From Actinomycetes bacterium (GTDB lineage: Bacteria; Actinomycetota; Acidimicrobiia; Acidimicrobiales; Microtrichaceae), in contig JAEYSR010000171.1 of assembly GCA_023434535.1 (NCBI GenBank), positions 1-64,000 of the forward strand: 64,000 bases of DNA, given 5' to 3'. This document shows positions 41,838 through 50,380 of this stretch, in pieces; position 1 is the first letter of the stretch, and every line of letters starts with the position of its first letter. The notes beneath the pieces were generated by a model that worked only from the letters and a program-made list of their open reading frames with translations, was not told where the DNA came from and did no database searches. Both the position numbers and the translations under genes were made by a program.

Positions 41838-41990
41838 TGGTCGGCCACTCTGAGTGGCGGCGGTTGTGAGTGGCACAGGGTCGGTGTCAGAGCGGTGTTC
41901 TATCGTCGTCTCACCGGCTGCGGCCGGGCTCGGAACCGGTTCGGCTCCCACGTTCGGCAGGCTCGACTGCCGCCACACGGGAGGACGCCC

Positions 41991-43094
41991 ATGGCCACGT
42001 CACCGGAGCCGACATCGCCGGCGAACGAGGATCGACACAGCCCGGGACGCAGCGACGCTCCAGGAGACGTGCTCGACTCGGGGACTCTGCGATGGAAGGT
42101 CGAACGGGCCATCCGCACCGTGGCTCGAGCCCAGTCCGAGCTGATCCTCCTTCTCGCGACGTACGACGCCTCCAGGGACTGGGGACGAGACGGGGCCACG
42201 AGTTGCGCCGAGTGGCTCTCCGACCGCCACGGCATCGCGAGGAGCACCGCCCGTGACTGGCTTCGGGTCTCCCACGAGCTCGGCCGCTGCAGGAGCGCAG
42301 AAGCGGCGTTCGCCGACGGTCGACTCAGCTACTCGGCTGCCAGGGCGGTCACCCGCGTCACGGCACTGCACCCGGAGCGAGCGGACGAGTTGGTGGAGCT
42401 GGGGATCCGCACTGCGGTCAACGACCTGCCTCGAGCCCTTGCTGCGTGGGTGCTCGACAACGAGTCTCCCGAACAGGAGGCGGAGCGCCACGAGCGTGAG
42501 ACGCGCCTCACGGTGCGGACGGAATCTGACGGGATGAGCGTGATGACCCTCGTTCTGCCCCCTGTCCTCATGGCAGAGCTGATGGCGGCCGTGGACGCGA
42601 AGGTGCAGAAGGGACTCGGCTTCGACGACGGCGTCCCGGGCGGACGGCGGCGGAGCCTGGCCGGACAACGGGCCAGGTGTCTGCACGGCCTCATCCTGGC
42701 CGGGGGACATCCCCAGGTCGTCCGCGAGGTCCTGGTGCACGTGAGGGCCGACGGCTGCAGCATGCACGACGGCACGCCGGTCTCGGACCACGACGTCGCG
42801 TCGATGATCGGCGACTCGTTCATCCGGGCGCTCATCCATGGCATCGACGGCCGACCGATCGACGCCACCTTCAGGCGACGACATCCGACTGCGCGCCAGA
42901 AGCGGGTCGTCGACGAGCGGCACGGAAACGCCTGCGTCACGTGCGGTGGACGCGACCTCATCGACTACGACCATGTGCCGCCGTACGCCGAGTCGAGACG
43001 GACCGTCGTCGACGAGTTGGAGCCGAGGTGCCGCTCGTGTCACCGAGCCCGGCACGTCACCGACGCAGATTCCGTCGCCGAACAGGAATGTTGA
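41991..43094 (+). CDS. DUF222 / HNH endonuclease-domain protein
   Basis: This 367-residue protein has an N-terminal DUF222-like helical region (VERAIRTVARAQSELILLLATYDASRDWGRDGATSCAEWLSDRHGIARSTARDWLRVSHEL; AFADGRLSYSAARAVTRV). A C-terminal HNH nuclease motif follows (NACVTCGGRDLIDYDHVPPYAE, then CRSCHRARH), with zinc cysteines and catalytic His present. Members are abundant, often multicopy, in actinobacteria and may be mobile. The ATG at 41991 is preceded by GGGAGGA. The 190-bp upstream region has a palindrome and a TATCGT -10-like box near 41901. Confidence 0.9.
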   Translation: MATSPEPTSPANEDRHSPGRSDAPGDVLDSGTLRWKVERAIRTVARAQSELILLLATYDASRDWGRDGATSCAEWLSDRHGIARSTARDWLRVSHELGRCRSAEAAFADGRLSYSAARAVTRVTALHPERADELVELGIRTAVNDLPRALAAWVLDNESPEQEAERHERETRLTVRTESDGMSVMTLVLPPVLMAELMAAVDAKVQKGLGFDDGVPGGRRRSLAGQRARCLHGLILAGGHPQVVREVLVHVRADGCSMHDGTPVSDHDVASMIGDSFIRALIHGIDGRPIDATFRRRHPTARQKRVVDERHGNACVTCGGRDLIDYDHVPPYAESRRTVVDELEPRCRSCHRARHVTDADSVAEQEC

Positions 43095-43209
43095 CCGCCT
43101 GAGTCGGGTTTGGGAAACTTGATCAGTTCGGTCGTGATTCGGAGACCCCTCCCGGGGCCCGGTCGAAGACCGCAGCACGGGCCGCTACGCAGTCGACCGA
43201 GGCACTCAC

Positions 43210-45018
43210 ATGACGACGATCGAGATCGATGAACAGGGTGCGGCAACCATCGACGGGATCGACATCGATCCCGGCATGGTCGCCGACATCCGCAAGTTCG
43301 AGGCGCAGCTGGCGCGCTACCTGGACGGCGACCTGGACGACGACGTCTTCAAGGTGTTCCGACTCGCGAACGGCGTCTACGGCCAGCGCCAGGGCGGCCA
43401 CAACCAGATGATCCGCATCAAGGCGCCCTACGGAGCGATCGAACCGTTCCAGCTCGAGCGCCTCGCCGACATCTCGGAGCGCTACAGCCGCGGATGGGGC
43501 CACCTGACCACGCGACAGAACGTCCAGTTCCACTTCGTGGAGCTGGAGCGGGTGCCTGATCTGCTGTGGGAGCTCGCTGCGGTCGGACTCACGACCCGCG
43601 AGGCCTGCTCCGACACCGTGCGCAACGTCATGGGATGCCACCTCGCCGGGGCCTGCCCGCAGGAGGCGCTCGACATCCAGCCCTGGGCGGAGGCCACTTT
43701 CCGCCACTTCCTCCGCAACCCGATCAGCCAGCGGCTGCCGCGCAAGTTCAAGATCAACTTCTCGGGCTGCTCCACCGATTGCGGTCAGGCCATGTTCAAC
43801 GACGTCGGCGTCGTGGCGGTCAACCGGGAGACCCCGGGCGGTGAGATCGAGAGCGGCTTCCGCGTGTTCGTCGCCGGTGGACTCGGCGCCAACCCGCACC
43901 CCGCTCTCGCTCTCGAGGAGTTCACGACCCGTGAGGAGCTCCTGCCCACGATCGAGGCGTGCGTCCGGGTCTTCGAACAGGCCGGGAACCGCAACAACAA
44001 GCTGCGCGCCCGCATGAAGTGGCTCGTGGACGAGCTGGGCTTCGAGGAGCTGCAGCGCCGGATCCTCACGTCCCGCAAGTTCCTGCTCGCATCGTCGTCG
44101 TGGCCGGGCGGGATCCCCGCTGAGGTCGCCGAGCACGGCGACGCACCGGCCGGCGCCTCGTCGACGGGTCCGGTCACCCCGATGGGACAGGGCGTTCCCG
44201 TGTTCCTGACCGGGACCTCGGAGTACCAGCGATGGGAGCAGGCCAACGTCGTGCGCGGCGTCGCCAAGGGCACGGTGTCGGCCTTGGCGTGGTCCCGCCT
44301 CGGCGACGTCACCGCCGCCCAGTTCCGCGGCATCGCGGCCATCGCCCGGGACTTCGACGCAGAGGTGCGCATCACCAACCGCCAGAACTTCGTGTTCCGA
44401 GGCTTGTCGGAGGATCAGCTGAAGGACCTCCACGCCCGCCTGGAGGCGATCGACATGGCCCGCCCCGGGGCGGAGCTGGCCCGGGACGTCGTCGCGTGCC
44501 CGGGCGCCGACACCTGCAACCTCGCCGTGACCCAGAGCCGAGGCCTCGCCTCCGCCATCGGCGACGCACTCGAGGCCGCAGGCCTGGCCGAGATCGACGG
44601 GGTGCGCACCAACATCTCGGGCTGCACCAACTCATGCGGACAGCACCACATCGCCGACATCGGCTTCTTCGGCGCCGAACGGCGGGCACACGGCAAGTCC
44701 GCTCCCGGGTACCAGCTTCTGCTCGGCGGCTACGTGGGCGAGGAGCGCGCCGAGTTCGGTCAGAAGGCTCTGCGACTCCCGGCCAAGGCGGCGCCGCAGG
44801 CCGTCGTTCGCATCGTCGGCCGCTACGCGCAGGAGCGCACCTACGGCGAGGCCTTCGGATCGTGGCTGGAGCGCTCGGGCGGACCGAAGGCGATCGGCGC
44901 CGAGCTGAAGGACCTCGACGAGTTCCCCGAGCCGGAGGCCAACCCCGACTTCTACGTCGACTACGGAGAGACCGGCCCGTACGAGGCCGTCATCGGCGAT
45001 TCGGAGTGCGCGGTCTGA
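43210..45018 (+). CDS. Ferredoxin-dependent nitrite/sulfite reductase
   Basis: This 602-residue siroheme/[4Fe-4S] enzyme probably reduces sulfite to sulfide, judging from the APS reductase that follows. It has the pseudo-repeat organisation of the family. First half: YGQRQGGHNQMIRIKAP, GWGHLTTRQNVQFH, then C143/C149 (CHLAGAC) and C187/C191 (CSTDC). Second half: RITNRQNFVFRG, C430/C436 (CPGADTC) and C472/C476 (CTNSC in SGCTNSCGQHHIADIGFFG). Both halves thus show C-x5-C plus C-x3-C, where most single-chain enzymes keep only one set. The reductase stop overlaps the cysH ATG (TGATG). Confidence 0.92.
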   Translation: MTTIEIDEQGAATIDGIDIDPGMVADIRKFEAQLARYLDGDLDDDVFKVFRLANGVYGQRQGGHNQMIRIKAPYGAIEPFQLERLADISERYSRGWGHLTTRQNVQFHFVELERVPDLLWELAAVGLTTREACSDTVRNVMGCHLAGACPQEALDIQPWAEATFRHFLRNPISQRLPRKFKINFSGCSTDCGQAMFNDVGVVAVNRETPGGEIESGFRVFVAGGLGANPHPALALEEFTTREELLPTIEACVRVFEQAGNRNNKLRARMKWLVDELGFEELQRRILTSRKFLLASSSWPGGIPAEVAEHGDAPAGASSTGPVTPMGQGVPVFLTGTSEYQRWEQANVVRGVAKGTVSALAWSRLGDVTAAQFRGIAAIARDFDAEVRITNRQNFVFRGLSEDQLKDLHARLEAIDMARPGAELARDVVACPGADTCNLAVTQSRGLASAIGDALEAAGLAEIDGVRTNISGCTNSCGQHHIADIGFFGAERRAHGKSAPGYQLLLGGYVGEERAEFGQKALRLPAKAAPQAVVRIVGRYAQERTYGEAFGSWLERSGGPKAIGAELKDLDEFPEPEANPDFYVDYGETGPYEAVIGDSECAV

Positions 45019-45746
45019 TGGCTCTCACGATCCCTGTCGCCGGTGAGTCCAGCGGACTCGACCCGGCGCCCGGTCCGTTCACTCCGGCCTCGTACACCGA
45101 CTCCGAGCTCGCGGAGATCAACGCCGAGTTCGAACGGGCGTCCGCGTCGAAGGTCATCCAGTGGGCGGCCGACAGCTTCGGACCCCACCTCGCCCTGGCC
45201 GCGTCGATGACAGACGCCGTGCTGATCGATCTGGCGGTCAAGGTCGCTCCGGCGATCGAGGTCGTCTTCATCGACACCGGCTACCACTTCCCGGAGACGC
45301 TCGAGACGGTCGAGACCGTGCGTCGCCGCTACGGCCTCAACCTCCGGATCATGACGGTCGCTCCCCACGCTCCCGAGCTGTGGAAGGTCGACCCGGAGAA
45401 CTGCTGCTCGGCGGTCAAGGTCGGTCAGCTCGACCGCGCCCTCGCCGGCAAGGCCGCCTGGATGTCCGGGCTCCGACGGGACGAGTCGGAGACGCGGGCC
45501 AACTCACCGATCGTCGCCCGCGACATCCGCGGGTTGATCAAGGTCAACCCGCTCGCGAACTGGACCGCCGCCGACGTCGACGACTACATCGAGCGCCACG
45601 ATGTCCCGGTGAACCCGCTCATCGACCAGGGCTACCCGTCGATCGGCTGCATGCCGTGCACCGAGAAGGTCGCACCCGGTGAGGATCCCCGCTCCGGACG
45701 TTGGAAGGGTCGCGGCAAGACCGAGTGCGGCCTGCACCCGGGCTGA
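45018..45746 (+). CDS. cysH: Adenylyl-sulfate reductase (assimilatory, CysH family)
   Basis: This 242-residue enzyme reduces APS to sulfite in sulfate assimilation. PAPS-reductase fold: KVIQWAADSF, LALAASMTDAVLIDLA, VVFIDTGYHFPETLETV. The cluster cysteines C129/C130 (NCCSAVKV) and C211/C214 (GCMPCTEKV) indicate a [4Fe-4S]-containing APS reductase rather than the cluster-free PAPS enzyme. The catalytic Cys is in the ECGLH C-terminus (C237). The start overlaps the sulfite-reductase stop. No sulfurylase or transporter gene is adjacent. Confidence 0.94.
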   Translation: MALTIPVAGESSGLDPAPGPFTPASYTDSELAEINAEFERASASKVIQWAADSFGPHLALAASMTDAVLIDLAVKVAPAIEVVFIDTGYHFPETLETVETVRRRYGLNLRIMTVAPHAPELWKVDPENCCSAVKVGQLDRALAGKAAWMSGLRRDESETRANSPIVARDIRGLIKVNPLANWTAADVDDYIERHDVPVNPLIDQGYPSIGCMPCTEKVAPGEDPRSGRWKGRGKTECGLHPG

Positions 45747-45794
45747 GCCGGTCGGTGGGTCACCGCACCCGAGTGCGCTGACCGGCGTCGACGA

Positions 45795-46700
45795 CTACGA
45801 GGCTTCCTCGTCGGTCATGGCCGTGCCGTCGGCGTGACGTCGACCGTTGCCGGGCAGCGCGCGAGGGAGCGTGTCCGGCGTGGCGGGCTGACCGTCGGCG
45901 TCCTTGGGGTGGTCGTTGTCGAAGTACTCCGGGCCTTCCCAGAACCAGTCGTCCATCGGCACCGCGTTCGGGACGCCTCGGGCGAACCCGTCCTTGTGGT
46001 GGTAGTCCCGGTAGAGGTCTCCGGAACGAGGCCGTCCGGGCATCTGGAACCCGTCGCCGGAGTGCCGCCCCTTCTTGGAGAACGGCCCGAACTTGGGGGT
46101 GTCCGACCCCGGCACCATGTTCACCCAGTAGTCGCCGATCTCCACCTCCTTGATCTCCTGCACCGGCCACATGCCGTACACCTGGTTGATCAGGGCGACA
46201 GAGGCCTCGTTGTCCTTGTGTGCGTAGCCGTAGACCCACCGCAGCTGGGGGAACATCTGGTCGACCACGGCACCCAGCTCGTAGCAGAGCGTGAAGGCGA
46301 TGGCCTGGCGACGGAAGTCGGGGTGGGTCCAGAGGTCGAAGAGGAAGGCCTCGTCCTTGGCCAGCCGGATCGGCAGGAGTCCCCGCTTGGCGTCGTCGGC
46401 GTGCGGGCTGTGCACCATCAGCCACATCTTGGACACGGCCCGGTCCGTCGGCTTGTGGATCGCGAGCATCACGATCGATCCCTGGGCGAAGTAGGGCTTC
46501 GCCAGCTCGAGGCGCTCGGGGGACTCGATCTGCGCGAGGTGCCGGTCCGTCGGGTCGAAGACGGCCTTGAACTCGAAGTCGTCGCCGGCGGGCGGGTACT
46601 CATCGGCGATCAGGGGCAGCGGTCGGGCGAAGATGATGCACTCCGTGACCCGCGGCTTCACGCGCTCGACCCGACGCTTGACCTTGTCCGCCAACCCCAT
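45795..46700 (-). CDS. Uncharacterised protein with a GNAT-like acyltransferase core
   Basis: This 301-residue protein starts with a basic stretch (GLADKVKRRVERVKPRV). It contains KRGLLPIRLAKDEAFLFDLWTHPDFRRQAIAFTLCYELGAVVDQMFPQLRWVYGYAHKDNEASVALINQVYG, whose FLFDLWTHPDFRRQAIA and DNEASVALINQVYG parts match GNAT motif A and B positions. The C-terminal 100 residues (DYWVNMVPGSDTPKFGPFSKKG onward) are hydrophilic and unfamiliar. The ATG at 46700 has AAGGGGTGG upstream. The substrate is unknown. It is divergent from the PaaX-like regulator. Confidence 0.7.
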   Translation of the reverse strand: MGLADKVKRRVERVKPRVTECIIFARPLPLIADEYPPAGDDFEFKAVFDPTDRHLAQIESPERLELAKPYFAQGSIVMLAIHKPTDRAVSKMWLMVHSPHADDAKRGLLPIRLAKDEAFLFDLWTHPDFRRQAIAFTLCYELGAVVDQMFPQLRWVYGYAHKDNEASVALINQVYGMWPVQEIKEVEIGDYWVNMVPGSDTPKFGPFSKKGRHSGDGFQMPGRPRSGDLYRDYHHKDGFARGVPNAVPMDDWFWEGPEYFDNDHPKDADGQPATPDTLPRALPGNGRRHADGTAMTDEEAS

Positions 46701-46840
46701 CGATCCACCCCTTCGTCGCGCCGGGCGCAGATGCCCGAACCCCCGCACCGCGGACCACCCACGGTACCGAGCCCTCCACCGTCGATCCACACCTGTCGCC
46801 CGTGTTGACACCCGGCCCACCGGGGCGACACCCTACGGTC

Positions 46841-47779
46841 GTGGATGCGACGACCGACGCGGTATCGACCGCCGAGCCGGAGGAGCAGGCGGCTCCGCTG
46901 CCGCTCGATCCCACCGACGGCGGGGTTCCGACGCGGCTGATGGTGCTGGGTCTGGCCCACCGCGACGGGTCGATCCACGGCTCGGAGATCTACCCGGTGG
47001 CCGCGGAGTGCGGGATCTCGGACGAGACGGTCCGCTCCTGCATGCGTCGCCTCATCGCCGACGGGCTCTTCACGCGACGGGGCGAGGGCCGAGAGGCGGT
47101 CTTCGTCGCCACCGACTCCGGCCGGGCGGTCCTCGAGGTCGCCCACCAGCGACATCTCATGGCCTATGCGCAGGACGCCGCGGGCCGGGGGTGGGACCGG
47201 CAGTGGCGGCTGGTCGCCTTCGCCATCCCCGAGTCGCGCCGGGCGGCCCGCGACGCGTTCCGGGACCACCTGCTGTCGCTCGGCGGGGCGCCCATCCAGC
47301 CCGGACTCTACGTCTCGCCCCACCGCTGGACGTCCGAGGTGGTCGACGAGGCGCGGCGGCTCGACATCGCGGACCACGTCAGCACCCTCACGACCGAGGA
47401 CCTGGCTGTCGGCGGGGAGACCAACCCGCGCACGCTCGTCGAGCAGCTGTGGCCGCTCGAGGAGGTGGCCCGTCGCTACACCGACTTCATCGAGACCTAC
47501 AAGGACGTCCCCGACTCCCTGGACGCCATGCGCCGCCGCCACGAGAGGATCTCCGAGCACGACTTCCTCCCCGGCGCGCTGCAGATCGCGATCCGGTTCA
47601 ACGAGTGCTTCGAGATGGACCCGCTGCTGCCGCCGGAGCTCCTGCCCAAGCCCTGGCCGGGACGGGAGGCCCGGGACGTGCTGGCCCGGTGCCGCCGGAT
47701 CGGGGTGCTGGCTCGTGAGGACAAGGGCGGCCCCGCGCTCTTCCGGGTGTTCGACGACGCGATCGCCCACCTGCCCTGA
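46841..47779 (+). CDS. PaaX-family transcriptional regulator
   Basis: This 312-residue regulator has an N-terminal winged helix (PTRLMVLGLAHRDGSIHGSEIYPVAAECGISDETVRSCMRRLIADGLFTRRGEGREAVF). A PaaX central region follows (WRLVAFAIPESRRAARDAFRDHLLSLGGAPIQPGLYVSP), then a PaaX C-terminal region (ERISEHDFLPGALQIAIRF; LPPELLPKPWPGREARDV). PaaX proteins typically repress aromatic-acid degradation and respond to an aryl-CoA. The GTG at 46841 is chosen; an upstream GTG at 46802 is also open. No phenylacetate genes lie in the window. Confidence 0.85.
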   Translation: MDATTDAVSTAEPEEQAAPLPLDPTDGGVPTRLMVLGLAHRDGSIHGSEIYPVAAECGISDETVRSCMRRLIADGLFTRRGEGREAVFVATDSGRAVLEVAHQRHLMAYAQDAAGRGWDRQWRLVAFAIPESRRAARDAFRDHLLSLGGAPIQPGLYVSPHRWTSEVVDEARRLDIADHVSTLTTEDLAVGGETNPRTLVEQLWPLEEVARRYTDFIETYKDVPDSLDAMRRRHERISEHDFLPGALQIAIRFNECFEMDPLLPPELLPKPWPGREARDVLARCRRIGVLAREDKGGPALFRVFDDAIAHLP

Positions 47780-47853
47780 CGACGCGCCGAGCGGAGCGAG
47801 GCCTGCCGCGTCAGGAGCGGAGAACCTGAGCCGCCGAGATCGGCGACCACGCC

Positions 47854-49359
47854 CTACACGAGGTGGTCGACGAAGCGCTCCAGCTGGCGCAGGTTGCGGC
47901 ACTCGAACGTGCCGTCGCAGTGCACGCCGTACTCCCCCACGATCGAGTCGCCAGTGTCCCAGTAGGCCTTCGGCTCGGGGTTCAGCCAGTACACGTGGCG
48001 GGCCTTCTGGCGCATCTCCTTGATCACCCAGGACTGCGACGCGTGGTAGTTGTTGCGAGCGTCGCCGAGGATGATCACGGTCGTCTTCGGGCCGATCTCC
48101 CGACCCCACTTGTTCCAGAAGACCTCGAACGCGTGGCCGTAGTCGGAGTGCCCGTCGACCCACACGACGTCGGCCTCGGTGTTCACCCGGTGGATCGCCT
48201 CGACGATGTCCTCCTCGCCCTCGAAGAAGCGCGTCACCTCGTCGATCCCGTCGATGAAGACGAAGCTGCGCACCCGCGAGAACTGGCTCGCGATGGCGTG
48301 GACCAGGTGGAGAGTGAAGCGGGCGAACGAGGCGACGGAACCGGAGATGTCGGCGACCACGAAGATCTCGGGCTTCGCCGGCCGGGGGTACTTGAACTTC
48401 GGCTCGGCCGGCACTCCCCCGTAAGACAGCGAGTGCCGCACGGTGTTGCGGAAGTCGAGCGCGCCCTTGCGGCCGTGGCGGCGCTTCCGCGCCAGCCGGA
48501 CGGCGAGCCGACGGGTGAGGGGCTGCAGCGCCTTGCGCAGCGACACCATCTCCTCCCGACTCGCGTGCATGAAGTCGATGTCCTCGGGCAACGGCTTGCG
48601 CAGGGTCTTGGCCATGGCCTCGACGCCGCGGTCGGCGACCAGTCGGCGGCGGATCTCCGCCTCGATCTCCTGCTTGAACTGCTCGACCCGCGTCTCGTAC
48701 TCGTCCTGCTCGAGGCGCTCCTCCAGCGGCGTCAGCGCCTCGGGGGCGTCGGCCCGCGACTGCTCCATGAGCCGTTCGAGCATGCCGTCGAGGTCGAGGT
48801 TCCTCATCGTGCGGTAGAGGTAGTAGGTGCCCCCGACGGGCCGACCGGGCTCCATCCCGGCGTAGCGCTTGACGGCCTGGCGTGCCATCGCCCGCATCAT
48901 CGCCTGATCGCCCTTCAGCAGAGCGTTGTAGAGCGCCTCGGCCAGCTCCTCGGGCGTCATGCCGTCGGCGTGGCCGCCGGACCCGTCGCCCTTGCCGGCA
49001 CCCTCGGGGAGCTCGCCGACCTGGTCGTCGTCGAGGTCGAGGTCCGGGCCCGCCTCGCCGTCCTCGTCGATCGAGTACTCGGTGCCGCGCAGCGAGAAGT
49101 ACACCTCGAAGACGGTCTCGAACGCCCTCCAGTGCGAGTGGTTCTTGACCAGCGTGGCGGCGAGGGCGTACTTGAACGCGTTCCGGTCGTCGAGCGGGAT
49201 GTGGCGCACGGCCTCCATGGCGTCGAGGTTCTCGGTCAGGCTGACCGGGAGGCCCGCGTTGCGCAGCTCGGCGATGAAGCCGTTGAGGAGGTCGAGCAGG
49301 GCTTCGCCCGCCAGGAGTGCGCCTGCGTCGGCGGCGTCGGTGTCGACCGCGTCGCTCAC
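47854..49359 (-). CDS. VWA (CoxE-like) domain protein
   Basis: This 501-residue cytosolic protein has an N-terminal helical CoxE region (LLDLLNGFIAELRNAGLPVSLTENLDAMEAV; RNAFKYALAATLVKNHSHWRAFETVFEVYF), an acidic linker, and a C-terminal VWA domain (KPEIFVVADISGSVASFARFTLHL; MIDAS DISGS; VVWVDGHSDYGHAFEVF). Such proteins pair with a MoxR ATPase to insert metals or assemble enzymes. The start overlaps the MoxR stop by 4 nt. No CO dehydrogenase or other obvious client is adjacent. Confidence 0.9.
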   Translation of the reverse strand: MSDAVDTDAADAGALLAGEALLDLLNGFIAELRNAGLPVSLTENLDAMEAVRHIPLDDRNAFKYALAATLVKNHSHWRAFETVFEVYFSLRGTEYSIDEDGEAGPDLDLDDDQVGELPEGAGKGDGSGGHADGMTPEELAEALYNALLKGDQAMMRAMARQAVKRYAGMEPGRPVGGTYYLYRTMRNLDLDGMLERLMEQSRADAPEALTPLEERLEQDEYETRVEQFKQEIEAEIRRRLVADRGVEAMAKTLRKPLPEDIDFMHASREEMVSLRKALQPLTRRLAVRLARKRRHGRKGALDFRNTVRHSLSYGGVPAEPKFKYPRPAKPEIFVVADISGSVASFARFTLHLVHAIASQFSRVRSFVFIDGIDEVTRFFEGEEDIVEAIHRVNTEADVVWVDGHSDYGHAFEVFWNKWGREIGPKTTVIILGDARNNYHASQSWVIKEMRQKARHVYWLNPEPKAYWDTGDSIVGEYGVHCDGTFECRNLRQLERFVDHLV

Positions 49360-50273
49360 CGGGCCGCCGGACGTCCCGGGCCCGTCTGGTCGGCCGACAG
49401 CTCCTTGGTCGCCTTGGCGATGTCGGACTGGTACTTGAGCAGGATGTTGACCGTCGCGACGGCTGTCTCGGCGTCGACGTGCTCCTTGCCCAGCAGGACG
49501 AGGGTGCGGGCCCAGTCGATCGTCTCGGAGACCGACGGCGACTTCTTCAGCTCGAGCTGGCGGATCGACCGCACGATCCGGGTGATCTCGTCCGCCAGCG
49601 TCTCGGTGACGCCGGGGACCTTGGTGAGGACGATCTCCTTCTCACGCTCCATGTCGGGGTAGTCGACGTGCAGGTACAGGCAGCGACGCTTGAGCGCCTC
49701 GGACAGCTCGCGGGTGTTGTTCGAGGTGAGGAACACCATCGGGATCTGCTTGGCGGTGATCGTGCCGAGCTCGGGGATCGAGACCTGGTAGTCGGACAGG
49801 ATCTCGAGCAGCAGCGCCTCGGTCTCCACCTCGACGCGGTCGACCTCGTCGATCAGCAGGACGACGGGGTCATCGGCACGGATCGCCTCGAGCAGCGGAC
49901 GAGTCAGGAGGAAGTCATCGGAGAAGATGTCCTCCTCGATCTCGTCCCAGCCGGCCGTCTCGCCCTCACCCCTCGACGCCTGGATGCGCAGGAGCTGCTT
50001 CTTGTAGTTCCACTCGTAGAGCGCCTTGGACTCGTCCAGACCTTCGTAGCACTGCAGCCGGATCAGGCGGGCGCCGATGATGTCGGCAACGGACTTCGCC
50101 AGCTGGGTCTTGCCGGTCCCGGCCGGGCCCTCCACGAGGATCGGCTTCCCCAGGCGGTCGGCCAGGTAGACGATGCCGGCGATCGACTCGTCGGACAGGT
50201 AGTCGACCTTGCGGAGCCGGTCCCGGACGTCGTCAACGGTGTCGAAGCGGGGATCGGTCTGCTCGGAGGTCAT
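49356..50273 (-). CDS. MoxR-family AAA ATPase
   Basis: This 305-residue AAA ATPase has Walker A GPAGTGKTQLAKSVAD near 42-50, Walker B LLIDEVDR, sensor-1 VFLTSNNTRELSEALKRRCLYL with the Arg finger, and a C-terminal lid. It is MoxR/CoxD-like and works with the VWA partner just downstream, probably in metallo-enzyme maturation. TAGTCT 6 nt upstream of the ATG suggests leaderless transcription. It is divergent from the ABC-F gene, with 107 bp between starts. Confidence 0.93.
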   Translation of the reverse strand: MTSEQTDPRFDTVDDVRDRLRKVDYLSDESIAGIVYLADRLGKPILVEGPAGTGKTQLAKSVADIIGARLIRLQCYEGLDESKALYEWNYKKQLLRIQASRGEGETAGWDEIEEDIFSDDFLLTRPLLEAIRADDPVVLLIDEVDRVEVETEALLLEILSDYQVSIPELGTITAKQIPMVFLTSNNTRELSEALKRRCLYLHVDYPDMEREKEIVLTKVPGVTETLADEITRIVRSIRQLELKKSPSVSETIDWARTLVLLGKEHVDAETAVATVNILLKYQSDIAKATKELSADQTGPGRPAAR

Positions 50274-50279
50274 CCGGGC

Positions 50280-50285
50280 AGACTA
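50280..50285 (-). promoter_or_regulatory. -10 box (TAGTCT) of a leaderless moxR promoter
   Basis: TAGTCT on the minus strand ends 6 nt before the ATG at 50273. Confidence 0.5.
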
Positions 50286-50367
50286 CCGACGCCCTTGACC
50301 GGACGGTCAACCACGAAACCGCTCGGACGACGCGGAAACCGATGGGCCCGCGGCACGCGACCGTCTC

Positions 50368-50373
50368 TACGAT
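50368..50373 (+). promoter_or_regulatory. -10 box (TACGAT) of a leaderless ABC-F promoter
   Basis: TACGAT ends 7 nt before the ATG at 50381; with the moxR box it forms a back-to-back pair in a 107-bp intergenic region. Confidence 0.5.
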
Positions 50374-50380
50374 CGGCGCC

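Noticed and set aside
43095..43209. Riboswitch or sulfur-responsive operator before the sulfite reductase gene
   Set aside because: The 115-bp region has an imperfect palindrome (AACTTGATCAGTT) but no known riboswitch core; evidence is too weak to annotate.
46834..46839. TACGGT as a leaderless -10 box for the PaaX-like gene
   Set aside because: It is only 1 nt from the GTG at 46841 and 23 bp from the TTGACA at 46805, so spacing fits neither a leaderless start nor a standard promoter.
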